Positions 14,499 to 23,355 of a DNA stretch of 25,890 nucleotides are shown here, in pieces (positions within the stretch are counted from its first letter, which is position 1; each line of letters opens with the position of its first letter). The position numbers and the translations under genes are program-made. Where the stretch lies: contig DIPO01000070.1 of the NCBI GenBank assembly GCA_002427045.1, positions 34,517 to 60,406 on the forward strand, written 5' to 3'. The DNA is from Firmicutes bacterium UBA5486. Lineage in GTDB: Bacteria > Bacillota > UBA4882 > UBA10575. A model generated the notes under the pieces. It did no database searches and was not told where the DNA came from. It saw only the letters and a list, made by a program, of their open reading frames with translations.

Positions 14499-15746
14499 GT
14501 GAGCAGGCTCTTTAGACAACGGCTTATTTCTTTTCTTTTTATCTTAATTATGCTTTTACTTCTCTTTGCTTTAGGTTTTGGGCTCTCCCAAGGCTATTAT
14601 CGGGATGGCTTACTTGCTTTGCAGGTGATTCCCGTTCTTAAATTAAAATATGTTGAACCGCTAAGTGCTACTCGCCTTTTTTTTACCTACCTCCAGAAGG
14701 GAAATGTCCCGGAGCTGCTAGCGTCATTAGAGGATCCTTATACTAAATATCTTACTGAAGAAGAATATAACCTGCTTCTTGAGGAAAATAAAGGCAGTTA
14801 TGGTGGAGTCGGAATTTATCTTGAGTACAAAGATCGGGAATTAATAATTTTTAAACCAATGAAAAATTCTCCTGCTGACCGGGCTGGCCTGATGCCAGGC
14901 GACCGTATTATTGCGATCGATGCCGAACCCACAAAAGATATGTCTAAAGAGCTTGCCGTCTCAAAAATTTTAGGCCCTCCTGGTACTGCCGTAATTCTTA
15001 CCATTAAACGTGGCCCGGAGATTAATCCTATAATTAATAATATTACCTTAACCCGGAGTTTAATTGATCCTTCTATCGAATGGGAAATTAAGTTTGACCC
15101 GGTTATCGGGAAAATTGGTTGGATTAGCCTTACTCAATTTAACGAAAAAACCTCCGCTGATCTAGGCAAAGCTTTACAAGCAATTACCCGCGAAAACGCT
15201 GCCGGAATTATTTTAGATCTCCGTTATAACCCGGGAGGATTATTAATTTCTGCCGTTGAAGTTGCTAGTCAGTTAATCAAGGATGGTTCTGAGCTTCCGA
15301 TCGTCTCCTTAAAATACCGGAACCAGAAAGAAGAAACTTTTCTTGCTTATCCGAATCCCCATCATTCTCTTCCTCCGCTGGTCCTGCTAGTTAATGAATG
15401 GAGTGCCAGTTCTTCAGAGATAGTAGCTGGCGCGGTTAAAGATCTTCAGGCCGGCATTTTAGTTGGGAATACTACTTTTGGCAAGGGCCTTGTCCAAGAT
15501 GTTATTCCTTTACCAACCGGAGGTGCCCTTTATTTTACTGTTGCTACCTATTTAACTTCAGGCGGTAATTATATTCACAAACAAGGGATTCTTCCAGATG
15601 TTATGGTTAAAAACCCCGAAGAAAATATCAGTACAAACGGTAACCTTGATTTTCACCTTCAACAACAGATTGATTTGCAACAAGAAGAAGTAGCGATTCA
15701 GGTTTTAAGAAGATTAATCTACTCTACACAGAAACCTGCTGCCTAA
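14499..15746 (+). CDS. ctpA: Carboxy-terminal processing protease, S41 family
   Basis: Membrane-anchored PDZ serine protease that trims or degrades envelope proteins. The 415-residue protein has an N-terminal membrane segment (about 11-31) placing the rest outside. A PDZ domain (about 95-175, GVGIYLEY..PADRAGLMPGDRI) precedes the S41 catalytic domain. The catalytic pair is Ser304 in WSASSSEI and Lys329 in TFGKGLVQ. The GTG start follows AAAGGAG (14484-14490) at good spacing; an ATG two bases earlier runs straight into a stop. Position after ftsEX suggests a role in controlling cell-wall hydrolases (inference). A terminator lies 31 nt after the stop. Confidence 0.93.
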   Translation: MSRLFRQRLISFLFILIMLLLLFALGFGLSQGYYRDGLLALQVIPVLKLKYVEPLSATRLFFTYLQKGNVPELLASLEDPYTKYLTEEEYNLLLEENKGSYGGVGIYLEYKDRELIIFKPMKNSPADRAGLMPGDRIIAIDAEPTKDMSKELAVSKILGPPGTAVILTIKRGPEINPIINNITLTRSLIDPSIEWEIKFDPVIGKIGWISLTQFNEKTSADLGKALQAITRENAAGIILDLRYNPGGLLISAVEVASQLIKDGSELPIVSLKYRNQKEETFLAYPNPHHSLPPLVLLVNEWSASSSEIVAGAVKDLQAGILVGNTTFGKGLVQDVIPLPTGGALYFTVATYLTSGGNYIHKQGILPDVMVKNPEENISTNGNLDFHLQQQIDLQQEEVAIQVLRRLIYSTQKPAA

Positions 15747-15777
15747 AGATTGTCTTTTGTACCTTGTATTTTATTTT

Positions 15778-15814
15778 AGCCGGTTGATTTTAGCACAAGC
15801 CAACCGGCTTTTCT
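15778..15814 (+). terminator. Intrinsic terminator after ctpA
   Basis: AGCCGGTTG (15778-15786) pairs perfectly with CAACCGGCT (15801-15809) around a 14-nt loop and is followed by TTTTCT. The next gene's open frame extends upstream through this hairpin, which argues against the longer start for that gene. Confidence 0.75.
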
Positions 15815-15834
15815 CTATGAATGGAGTGATTAGT

Positions 15835-16845
15835 ATGAATCCTCTTTCCCAGTTAGATAACGGTCAAAGCCAGAAAATGATTCCTCTACGTGTTGGATTT
15901 CATCTCTTATTTGCTCTGTTTTTTCTGATTGAAATTTTTTTGTTTTTAACCATTGAAAAGCCACTTTTTTCTACTACTGCTTCGAAAACTATTAATTCTT
16001 CTTTAATAATAAGAACTTTTTTTGCTGAACCTGAGGGATGTTTGCCAAAAGATTTTTATCTTACTAATGAAGAAGCTTTAATTCAATCGTATCTGTCACA
16101 GGCTAGTAACTGGTTTTTGCCAAAAAAAAGGACTATTCCTTTTATTCCCCGTCGTAGGGAGGTAAAATATCCCGTAGAAGAAGATAAACAGCCTAAAGTA
16201 GCTATTATCATTGATGATCTTGGTTTTGTACGTCAGCCTACTGAAGATTTTTGGGACCTAAGGATTCCTTTAACTTTTTCTATCCTACCCTGGGGTAAAT
16301 ACTCGCAACTTCATGCGGCTCAAGCTCTGGATCATAATCAACAGATTATGCTTCATCTACCTTTAGAGCCAATCGATTCTGCTATTAATCCCGGACCAGG
16401 GGCGATTCTTAGCATTTATTCTTCAGAAGAAGTTTTGGCACAACTACGTCTCAATTTACAGACCATACCGGGAATTATTGGTGTTAATAATCATATGGGT
16501 TCTAAAGGAACCCAAAACCCAGAGTTAATGCGTTTAATAATCAAGGAACTAAAAAACCAAGGCTTGTTTTTTATTGATAGTATGACAATTAGTTCTTCAA
16601 TCGCCTATAAAATTGCAGAAGAAGAAGAGGTTCTAGTGGCAATCCGTGATGTCTTCTTAGATGGTGAAGGAATCGAAAGTATTCGTTTTCAGGCCAAGCG
16701 CTTAATTGATAAAGCCCTGGTTCAAGGAGCCGCAATTGGAATTGCTCACGCTAGGCCCGGAGTGGCAAAAGAACTTGCTAATTGCCTCTCGCTTTTTAAA
16801 CAAGCAGGGATTGAACTGGTTTATGTTTCCGAACTTGTAAAGTAA
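15835..16845 (+). CDS. Divergent polysaccharide deacetylase family protein
   Basis: Member of the divergent polysaccharide deacetylase family (DUF610, YibQ-like), with a presumed role in cell-wall or envelope polysaccharide metabolism; the substrate is unknown. The 336-residue protein has a short cytoplasmic N-terminus and one membrane anchor (about 17-39). After a linker, the NodB-like domain starts with AIIIDDLG (aspartates 127-128) and includes MLHLPLEP, NNHMGS (218-223) and IAHARPG near the end. ATG 15835 is chosen because GGAG (15823-15826) sits 8 nt before it. The frame opens at 15757, but that extension translates the ctpA terminator. Genes of this family often follow ctpA in Clostridia, so a functional link with envelope maintenance is plausible. 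Confidence 0.85.
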   Translation: MNPLSQLDNGQSQKMIPLRVGFHLLFALFFLIEIFLFLTIEKPLFSTTASKTINSSLIIRTFFAEPEGCLPKDFYLTNEEALIQSYLSQASNWFLPKKRTIPFIPRRREVKYPVEEDKQPKVAIIIDDLGFVRQPTEDFWDLRIPLTFSILPWGKYSQLHAAQALDHNQQIMLHLPLEPIDSAINPGPGAILSIYSSEEVLAQLRLNLQTIPGIIGVNNHMGSKGTQNPELMRLIIKELKNQGLFFIDSMTISSSIAYKIAEEEEVLVAIRDVFLDGEGIESIRFQAKRLIDKALVQGAAIGIAHARPGVAKELANCLSLFKQAGIELVYVSELVK

Positions 16846-16917
16846 AAATCTCATAATTAATTGATCTTAGTTTTAATCTTTTTGTAAAAGGGTTTCTTTT
16901 TTTTCTGTAGAATATAA

Positions 16918-16931
16918 CGAATGTATGTTCG
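16918..16931. promoter_or_regulatory. LexA (SOS) box upstream of uvrBA
   Basis: CGAATGTATGTTCG differs from the Gram-positive LexA operator CGAACNNNNGTTCG at one position (T for the first-half C) and keeps the CGAA/TTCG symmetry. It lies 70 nt before uvrB. uvrB is an SOS gene in most Bacillota, so DNA-damage induction by LexA is the natural reading. Confidence 0.75.
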
Positions 16932-16955
16932 ATAGTAATATATAAAACTTTTTAG

Positions 16956-16961
16956 TATAAT
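16956..16961 (+). promoter_or_regulatory. Candidate -10 element for uvrBA
   Basis: TATAAT lies 40 nt before the uvrB start and 24 nt after the LexA box. No good -35 is seen at 16-18 nt upstream; the box itself would sit at or just above the -35 region. An alternative -10 is TAGAAT at 16908-16913, just upstream of the box. Confidence 0.45.
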
Positions 16962-17001
16962 ATGTTTTTATGTAAACTTTATTTTTGCCGGAGATGATAT
17001 A

Positions 17002-18975
17002 ATGACTGCTTTCAAATTAGTTTCCCCCTACACTCCCAGTGGCGACCAGCCGGAAGCAATTAAAAAACTAGTCACTGGTTTGGAGAATAAAGCTAGTAGC
17101 CAAGTCTTATTAGGCGTAACCGGTTCTGGAAAAACTTTTACCATGGCCAATATTATTGCCAAGGTAAACCGTCCGACATTGGTTCTTGCCCATAATAAAA
17201 CTTTAGCTGCTCAATTATACAGTGAATTCAAAGAATTTTTCCCGGAAAATGCCGTTCATTACTTTGTGAGCTATTATGACTATTACCAGCCTGAAGCTTA
17301 TATTGCACAGTCTGATACCTATATAGAGAAAGATGCCAGTGTCAATGATGAGATCGATCGCCTGCGCCACGCTGCCACCTCTGCCCTCTTTGAAAGAAGG
17401 GACGTCCTGATTGTTGCCAGTGTCTCTTGTATCTATGGCTTGGGCTCGCCTGAAGATTACAAGGGAATGACCCTTTCCTTAAAACATGGTGATTTTCGCG
17501 ACCGGGACAAGATCCTCCGTCGCTTAGTAGGAATCCAATACTCTCGGAATGATATTGGTTTCACCCGTGGGACATTCCGCGTCCGGGGTGATGTCATTGA
17601 GATCATCCCCATTTATGGAGAGACTATTATCAGGATTGAACTTTTCGGGGACGAAGTGGATCGAATCTTAGAAGTAGACCCCTTAACCGGAGAAATTCTT
17701 GGTAAAAAGGAGACCATCACAATCTATCCGGGAACCCATTATATTACCAATGAAGAGAAGATGAAAGCGGCAATTATCGCCATTGAAGAAGAACTAGAAG
17801 CAGAATTAGCTAAGTTGCGAGCGGAAGAAAAATTACTCGAAGCCCAACGTCTTGAACAACGAACCCGCTTTGACCTAGAAATGCTCCAAGAAGTTGGGTA
17901 TTGCCAAGGAATTGAAAACTATTCCCGGCACCTTACAGGAAGAAATCCCGGCGATGCCCCGGCCACCCTTCTTGATTACTTCCCCGAGGATTTTCTTTTG
18001 TTTATTGATGAATCCCATGTAACAATACCACAGGTAAGAGCAATGTATGCCGGAGATCGTTCCCGAAAAGAAAATTTAATCCGTTACGGTTTTCGTCTCC
18101 CTTCGGCCTTAGATAATCGCCCTCTCCGCTTTGAAGAATTTGAAAAAGCTATTAGCCAGGTAATCCATGTCTCTGCTACCCCTGCAACTTATGAATTACA
18201 ACAAGCTGAACAAGTAGTTGAGCAGGTAATTCGCCCTACCGGTCTGCTTGATCCGGAAATTGAAGTCCGACCGATTAAAAATCAGATCGATGATTTAATG
18301 GAGGAGATTAGGGTTCGGGTAAACAAAAAGGAACGAGTTCTGGTCACTACTCTCACTAAAAGAATGGCGGAAGATTTATCGGAATATCTGGAAGAAGCGG
18401 GTTTTAATGTAAGATACCTACATTCAGAGGTTCATACTCTCGATCGAGTGGCGATCCTTAGAGATCTACGATTAGGAAAATTTGATGTATTGGTCGGAAT
18501 TAACTTACTCCGTGAAGGGTTAGATCTCCCAGAGGTTACTCTTGTTGCGATTTTAGATGCAGATAAAGAAGGGTTTCTCCGGTCAGAGACTACATTGATC
18601 CAAATTATTGGACGGGCTGCGCGCAATGTATCCGGAAAAGTAATTATGTATGCCGATATCATTACTGATTCAATGGATCGCGCAATTAAAGAAACAAACC
18701 GCCGTCGCCAAAAACAACTTAAATATAATGAAATAAATAACATCACACCAGAGACGATCCGGAAAGCAGTCCGTGATTTAATTAATGTAGAACAGGTTGC
18801 GGAGGAGAAAGTAGTCTACGAAGCAAAACAACGTAATTTATCACCAGCCCAAATTCGTGAACTCATTTCCAAACTAGAGGAAGAGATGTTAAAAGCCGCC
18901 GAAAAACTAGAGTTTGAAACCGCTGCTAAACTTCGCGACGAGATGAAAGAATGGTGCAAATTACTGGAGGACTGA
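17002..18975 (+). CDS. uvrB: Excinuclease ABC subunit B
   Basis: DNA damage-verifying helicase-like subunit of nucleotide excision repair. It has 657 residues, typical of UvrB. Walker A is GVTGSGKT (38-45). The damage-probing beta-hairpin region is YYDYYQPEAY, followed by the LFIDESH motif II. The SATPATYE and RAARN helicase motifs come later, and a C-terminal UVR motif (about 622-655, LEEEMLKAAEKLEFETAAKLRDE) binds UvrC. The ATG follows GGAG at about 8 nt. It is 6 nt from uvrA, so the two form an operon behind the LexA box. Confidence 0.98.
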   Translation: MTAFKLVSPYTPSGDQPEAIKKLVTGLENKASSQVLLGVTGSGKTFTMANIIAKVNRPTLVLAHNKTLAAQLYSEFKEFFPENAVHYFVSYYDYYQPEAYIAQSDTYIEKDASVNDEIDRLRHAATSALFERRDVLIVASVSCIYGLGSPEDYKGMTLSLKHGDFRDRDKILRRLVGIQYSRNDIGFTRGTFRVRGDVIEIIPIYGETIIRIELFGDEVDRILEVDPLTGEILGKKETITIYPGTHYITNEEKMKAAIIAIEEELEAELAKLRAEEKLLEAQRLEQRTRFDLEMLQEVGYCQGIENYSRHLTGRNPGDAPATLLDYFPEDFLLFIDESHVTIPQVRAMYAGDRSRKENLIRYGFRLPSALDNRPLRFEEFEKAISQVIHVSATPATYELQQAEQVVEQVIRPTGLLDPEIEVRPIKNQIDDLMEEIRVRVNKKERVLVTTLTKRMAEDLSEYLEEAGFNVRYLHSEVHTLDRVAILRDLRLGKFDVLVGINLLREGLDLPEVTLVAILDADKEGFLRSETTLIQIIGRAARNVSGKVIMYADIITDSMDRAIKETNRRRQKQLKYNEINNITPETIRKAVRDLINVEQVAEEKVVYEAKQRNLSPAQIRELISKLEEEMLKAAEKLEFETAAKLRDEMKEWCKLLED

Positions 18976-18981
18976 ACAGAA

Positions 18982-21831
18982 ATGAAAAAAAACAAGATAT
19001 TAGTAAAAGGTGCTAAAGTGCATAATCTTAAAAATATAGATGTAGAAATTCCCCGGGATCAATTAGTAGTCATGACCGGAATCTCCGGTTCTGGTAAATC
19101 CTCCCTGGCTTTTGATACTATCTATGCTGAAGGGCAACGCAGATATGTTGAATCCCTCTCTGCTTATGCCCGGCAGTTTCTCGGCCAAATGGATAAACCG
19201 GATGTGGATTATATTGAAGGGCTCTCACCAGCCATCTCTATTGACCAGAAAACCACCTCCCGGAATCCCCGTTCAACCGTAGGAACCGTGACGGAGATCT
19301 ATGATTACCTCCGCTTGCTTTATGCACGAATCGGCCATCCTCATTGTCCGGACTGCGGCCGGGAGATTAGTAAACAAACAGTAGAACAGATCGTTGATCA
19401 AGTCATGAAATTACCAGTAGAAACAAAATTCCAGGTTTTAGCACCAATTGTCAGAGGAAGAAAGGGCGAGCACGAAAAAGTCTTTTCTGACTTGAAGAAA
19501 GATGGTTTTTTCCGTGTCCGCGTTGATGGTGAGATTCGCACCTTGGAGGAAGAGATCACTCTGGCCAAATATAAACAACACTGGATCGAAGTTATTGTAG
19601 ACAGGCTGATCCTTCGTCCAGGCATCCAGTCCCGCCTGGCAGATTCAATTGAAACCGCTCTTAACCTAGCCAAAGGTTTGGTGATTATTGCTCCACTTTC
19701 CGGTGATGAACATTTATATAGTGAGAATTTTGCTTGTCCGGATTGTGGCTTTAGTTTTGAAGAAATAACCCCGCGGATGTTCTCTTTTAACTCTCCTTAT
19801 GGAGCCTGTCCTGCCTGCGATGGCTTGGGCTTTAAAATGGAAATTGACCCGGATAAAGTAATTGATAAAAACCGTTCCCTTAATGGCGGAGGGGTCGTTG
19901 CCTGGAGCTCCGATCAAAACTCCTGGTCATTACAGTATCTTCGGAGCGTAGCTAAACACTACAACCTTGATCCCGACTTACCTTTAAAAAAGGCTACATC
20001 TGAACAAATACAGGCCATCCTTTATGGCTCCGGAAGAGAAAAAATTGCTGTCCGCTATCAAGGTGATGATGGGAAGGAATGGCGGCAGCATGTTAGATTT
20101 GAGGGTATCATTAATAACCTGAATCGACGTTACCGGAATACCCACTCGGAATATATCCGGCGTGATATTGAAGAAAAATTTATGACGATCCGTGCTTGTG
20201 CAGATTGTAATGGTGCCAGACTTAGCCGGGAGAGCCTAGCCATAACTATTAATAACCTTAATATTAGTCAAGTAACAGCTTTTTCTATTTCAGAGGCCAA
20301 AAAATTTTTTGCTTTGCTAACACTTTCGGAAAAAGAAAAAATCATTGCCCGCCAGGTTCTTAAAGAAATTGATAACCGTCTCGGCTTCTTAATCAATGTT
20401 GGCCTGGATTATCTTACTATTGACCGGGCAGCAGGTACCCTTTCCGGTGGGGAAGCGCAGCGGATTCGCCTAGCCACCCAAATTGGTTCCTCCTTAGTCG
20501 GAGTCTTATATATTTTAGATGAACCCAGCATTGGCTTACATCAAAGAGATAATCTCCGGTTAATTAATACCTTAAAAGAACTCCGCGATCTGGGAAATAC
20601 ATTAATTGTAGTAGAACATGATGAAGAAATGATCCGTGAAGCAGATTATGTCATTGATGTTGGGCCTGGAGCAGGTTCCCATGGGGGAGAGATTGTAGCA
20701 GCCGGAGATCTGAAGGCCATTATGGCAAGTAAGCAATCAATAACCGGTGCTTATCTATCCGGGAAACGACAGATCCCTGTTCCTAAACTCCGGAGGTTGG
20801 GAAACGGTCATTATTTGGAAATTAAGGGAGCTCAAGAGCATAACTTAAAAAATATAGATGTCTCAATCCCGCTGGGTTGTTTCATAGCCATTACCGGCGT
20901 TTCCGGTTCCGGAAAGAGCACCTTAATTAATGAAATTCTCTACCCTGTGCTGGCCCGGAAACTGAATAATGCTAAACTCCTTAAACCTGGTGAACATCAA
21001 GAGGTTAAAGGAGTAGGTTTTTTGGATAAGGTAATTAATATCGATCAGTCGCCGATCGGACGTACCCCTCGCTCGAATCCTGCTACCTATACAAGCGTTT
21101 TTGATGATATTCGCAGCGTTTTTGCAGAGACTCCGGAATCAAAAGTTCGTGGCTATAAACCGGGGCGTTTCTCCTTTAATGTCAAGGGTGGCCGCTGTGA
21201 AGCCTGTTCCGGTGATGGAATCATCAAAATTGAAATGCATTTTCTTCCTGATGTCTATGTCCCTTGTGAAGTCTGTAAAGGTAAACGTTATAACCGTGAA
21301 ACTCTGGAAATTAAATATCGCGGCAAGACGATTGCGGATATCCTTAATATGCAAGTAGAAGAAGCTCTAGCTTTTTTTGAAAACCATCCACGCATCAAAA
21401 GGCGACTCCAGACCCTTTATGATGTTGGTTTAGGCTATATTAAACTTGGCCAGTCTGCTACTACACTCTCCGGCGGCGAGGCTCAACGTGTTAAACTCGC
21501 CACTGAACTTGCTAAACGGAGTAATGGCCGAACGATTTATCTTCTGGATGAACCCACTACCGGACTTCATTTTGCTGATGTCCAAAAATTACTAGAAGTC
21601 TTAACCAGATTGGTTGATAGTGGTAATACCGTCTTGGTCATCGAGCATAACTTGGATGTCATCAAAACTGCCGATTATCTTGTCGATTTGGGGCCTGAGG
21701 GAGGAGACCGGGGTGGACAAGTTGTGGGTGCCGGAACCCCTGAAGAGTTGGCTGAAAACCCTAACTCCTATACAGGAACCTTTCTGCAAGAAGTTTTAGA
21801 TAAAGGCCCGCCATTAAAGAAGCCTGAGTAG
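18982..21831 (+). CDS. uvrA: Excinuclease ABC subunit A
   Basis: Damage-recognition ATPase that loads UvrB. The 949-residue protein has two ABC modules: Walker A GISGSGKS (33-40) and GVSGSGKST in the second half, each with an LSGGEAQR signature and a Walker B ending LDEPS or LDEPT. The zinc modules are visible as CPDC, CPDC..CPAC, CADC and CEAC..CEVC cysteine pairs. Length is normal. GGAGG lies 11 nt before the ATG, overlapping the end of uvrB. No clear terminator follows. Confidence 0.98.
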   Translation: MKKNKILVKGAKVHNLKNIDVEIPRDQLVVMTGISGSGKSSLAFDTIYAEGQRRYVESLSAYARQFLGQMDKPDVDYIEGLSPAISIDQKTTSRNPRSTVGTVTEIYDYLRLLYARIGHPHCPDCGREISKQTVEQIVDQVMKLPVETKFQVLAPIVRGRKGEHEKVFSDLKKDGFFRVRVDGEIRTLEEEITLAKYKQHWIEVIVDRLILRPGIQSRLADSIETALNLAKGLVIIAPLSGDEHLYSENFACPDCGFSFEEITPRMFSFNSPYGACPACDGLGFKMEIDPDKVIDKNRSLNGGGVVAWSSDQNSWSLQYLRSVAKHYNLDPDLPLKKATSEQIQAILYGSGREKIAVRYQGDDGKEWRQHVRFEGIINNLNRRYRNTHSEYIRRDIEEKFMTIRACADCNGARLSRESLAITINNLNISQVTAFSISEAKKFFALLTLSEKEKIIARQVLKEIDNRLGFLINVGLDYLTIDRAAGTLSGGEAQRIRLATQIGSSLVGVLYILDEPSIGLHQRDNLRLINTLKELRDLGNTLIVVEHDEEMIREADYVIDVGPGAGSHGGEIVAAGDLKAIMASKQSITGAYLSGKRQIPVPKLRRLGNGHYLEIKGAQEHNLKNIDVSIPLGCFIAITGVSGSGKSTLINEILYPVLARKLNNAKLLKPGEHQEVKGVGFLDKVINIDQSPIGRTPRSNPATYTSVFDDIRSVFAETPESKVRGYKPGRFSFNVKGGRCEACSGDGIIKIEMHFLPDVYVPCEVCKGKRYNRETLEIKYRGKTIADILNMQVEEALAFFENHPRIKRRLQTLYDVGLGYIKLGQSATTLSGGEAQRVKLATELAKRSNGRTIYLLDEPTTGLHFADVQKLLEVLTRLVDSGNTVLVIEHNLDVIKTADYLVDLGPEGGDRGGQVVGAGTPEELAENPNSYTGTFLQEVLDKGPPLKKPE

Positions 21832-21894
21832 TCCCCCCACGCTGGCTAGCGCCCGTGTACATGAAAGGATAATAATTCAACTAGAAATATTTAT

Positions 21895-21923
21895 GGTTTA
21901 TTCTTAAATAAACTGGTACCATA
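21895..21923. other. Small palindrome upstream of the AICAR formyltransferase gene
   Basis: GTTTATT (21896-21902) and AATAAAC (21907-21913) form a 7-bp stem, and TATGGT/ACCATA just outside is also an inverted pair. It could be an operator. It does not match the PurR box or the purine riboswitch core known to me. The rest of the 123-nt gap holds nothing recognisable. Confidence 0.35.
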
Positions 21924-21954
21924 TTTATAAACAATAATTAAGGAGGAAATAAGT

Positions 21955-23130
21955 GTGAGTGAAAATGAAATCCTATTAAGGTATGGTAATAATCCCCATC
22001 AAAAACCGGCTAAAATTTATATGAAAGAAGGAGCCTTACCTCTAAAAGTAATCAATGGCCGCCCCGGGTATATCAATCTCCTAGATGCCTTTAATTCCTG
22101 GCAATTAGTAAAGGAACTCCGGGAAGCACTTGCTCTACCGGCTGCTGCCTCCTTTAAGCACGTAAGCCCGGCTGGAGCAGCTATTGGCATCGAACTGGAT
22201 GATACTTTGAGAAAAGCTTATTTTGTTGAAGATATGGAGCTTTCCCCCTTAGCCTGTGCGTATCTCCGAGCCAGGGGAGCAGATCGTGTCTCCTCTTTCG
22301 GTGACTGGATTGCTTTAAGCGAGCAAGTCGATCTCCCCACCGCCAGAATTATTGCCAAGGAAGTTTCGGACGGGGTCATTGCCCCTGGATACCAGCCTGA
22401 GGCTTTGGAGGTCTTAAAACAAAAGAAGAAAGGGAATTACGTTATTATTCAGATGGATCCTGAATATGAACCTGAGGAAATAGAAAGCCGTGAAGTTTTC
22501 GGGATTACTTTTGAACAAAAGCGAAATAACATAGAAATTACCAATCAACTCTTAAAGAATATTGTCACTGAACAGAAAAACCTCCCTGAATCCGCATCTA
22601 GAGATCTGCTAATCGCCTTAATTACTTTAAAATATACCCAATCAAATTCGGTCTGTTTTGCTCATGATGGTCAGGCGATTGGCATTGGTGCCGGACAACA
22701 ATCGAGAATTCTCTGCACCCGCTTGGCAGCTTCCAAAGCAGAAAATTGGTTTCTCCGGCAACACCCAGCCGTTATGGACCTTAATTTTAAAGATAACCTT
22801 ACCCGTTCCGAAAAAGATAATGCTATTGACCTCTACTTACGGGATAATCTAAGCACTGCTGAGTTAAAGGTCTGGGAAGAAAGTTTTATTAAAGTGCCTG
22901 ACAGATTGAATCATCAGGAGAAAAGAGCCTGGATCGATAAGTTTAGTAATACAGCACTAGCTTCCGATGCTTTCTTCCCTTTCCGGGATAATATTGACCG
23001 TGCCGCAGAATGCGGAGTTAAGTATATTGCCCAACCCGGCGGTTCAATCAGAGATCAAGATGTAATTAAAGCCTGTAATGATTATGGAATGGTCATGGCC
23101 TTTACTGAACTAAGATTATTTCACCATTAA
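21955..23130 (+). CDS. Stand-alone AICAR formyltransferase (PurH C-terminal domain type)
   Basis: Phosphoribosylaminoimidazolecarboxamide formyltransferase, the penultimate step of IMP synthesis, using 10-formyl-tetrahydrofolate. The 391-residue protein corresponds to the AICARFT half of PurH only. It starts with LLRYGNNPHQKPA and has the catalytic lysine-histidine pair in SFKHVSPAGAA (Lys68, His69). It ends with the typical QPGGSIRDQDVI and GMVMAFTELRLFHH blocks. The N-terminal MGS-like IMP cyclohydrolase domain of bifunctional PurH is missing, so cyclohydrolase must come from another gene. Single-domain forms of this type are known in anaerobic bacteria. The GTG start follows AAGGAGG (21940-21946). 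It has no purine-gene neighbours here. Confidence 0.92.
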   Translation: MSENEILLRYGNNPHQKPAKIYMKEGALPLKVINGRPGYINLLDAFNSWQLVKELREALALPAAASFKHVSPAGAAIGIELDDTLRKAYFVEDMELSPLACAYLRARGADRVSSFGDWIALSEQVDLPTARIIAKEVSDGVIAPGYQPEALEVLKQKKKGNYVIIQMDPEYEPEEIESREVFGITFEQKRNNIEITNQLLKNIVTEQKNLPESASRDLLIALITLKYTQSNSVCFAHDGQAIGIGAGQQSRILCTRLAASKAENWFLRQHPAVMDLNFKDNLTRSEKDNAIDLYLRDNLSTAELKVWEESFIKVPDRLNHQEKRAWIDKFSNTALASDAFFPFRDNIDRAAECGVKYIAQPGGSIRDQDVIKACNDYGMVMAFTELRLFHH

Positions 23131-23144
23131 TAACCAGATGATAA

Positions 23145-23187
23145 AACCCCGTCCTTACTACACAGTAGGATCTGGGTTCTTTTCTTT
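23145..23187 (+). terminator. Intrinsic terminator after the AICAR formyltransferase gene
   Basis: AACCC (23145-23149) pairs with GGGTT (23174-23178). Inside it TCCTTACT (23152-23159) pairs with AGTAGGA (23164-23170) with one bulge. A T-rich tract TTCTTTTCTTTT follows. Confidence 0.85.
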
Positions 23188-23198
23188 TACTTAATATA

Positions 23199-23320
23199 TT
23201 TGCTTTGAGGGCGCTCCTTTCGCATCCTCAAAGCAAAAGTCAAACTAAATCCATTTCCCAAAATTTAGATGCATGATAAAAGCACCGTTGAAATCAGGGG
23301 ATGCGAAAAGTGAGGGAGAA
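23199..23320. repeat. Palindromic intergenic repeat, second large copy, with an alternative hairpin
   Basis: The inner arms of the repeat family are TTTCGCATCC (23218-23227) and GGATGCGAAAAGTGAG (23299-23314). The sequence between them aligns by eye with 14325-14390 (shared AAAAGTCAARCTAA, then a GATGC-like segment and ATAAAAGC). A second, exclusive stem of 12 perfect base pairs joins TTTGCTTTGAGG (23199-23210) and CCTCAAAGCAAA (23226-23237), overlapping the left arm by two bases. The copy lies between two convergent genes. CTTTGATCAAAG (23326-23337) is a further palindrome near the end of the minus-strand gene. Confidence 0.7.
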
Positions 23321-23355
23321 ATTATCTTTGATCAAAGAGGCCTAATTTACCTTAT

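Noticed and set aside
15757..15834. Longer start for the polysaccharide deacetylase
   Set aside because: The extension runs through the perfect-stem terminator of ctpA. ATG 15835 has a well-spaced GGAG and leaves a normal membrane-anchor N-terminus.
21892..21954. Purine riboswitch before the AICAR formyltransferase gene
   Set aside because: A segment faintly resembles part of the purine aptamer, but the three-way junction and loop-loop bases are absent.
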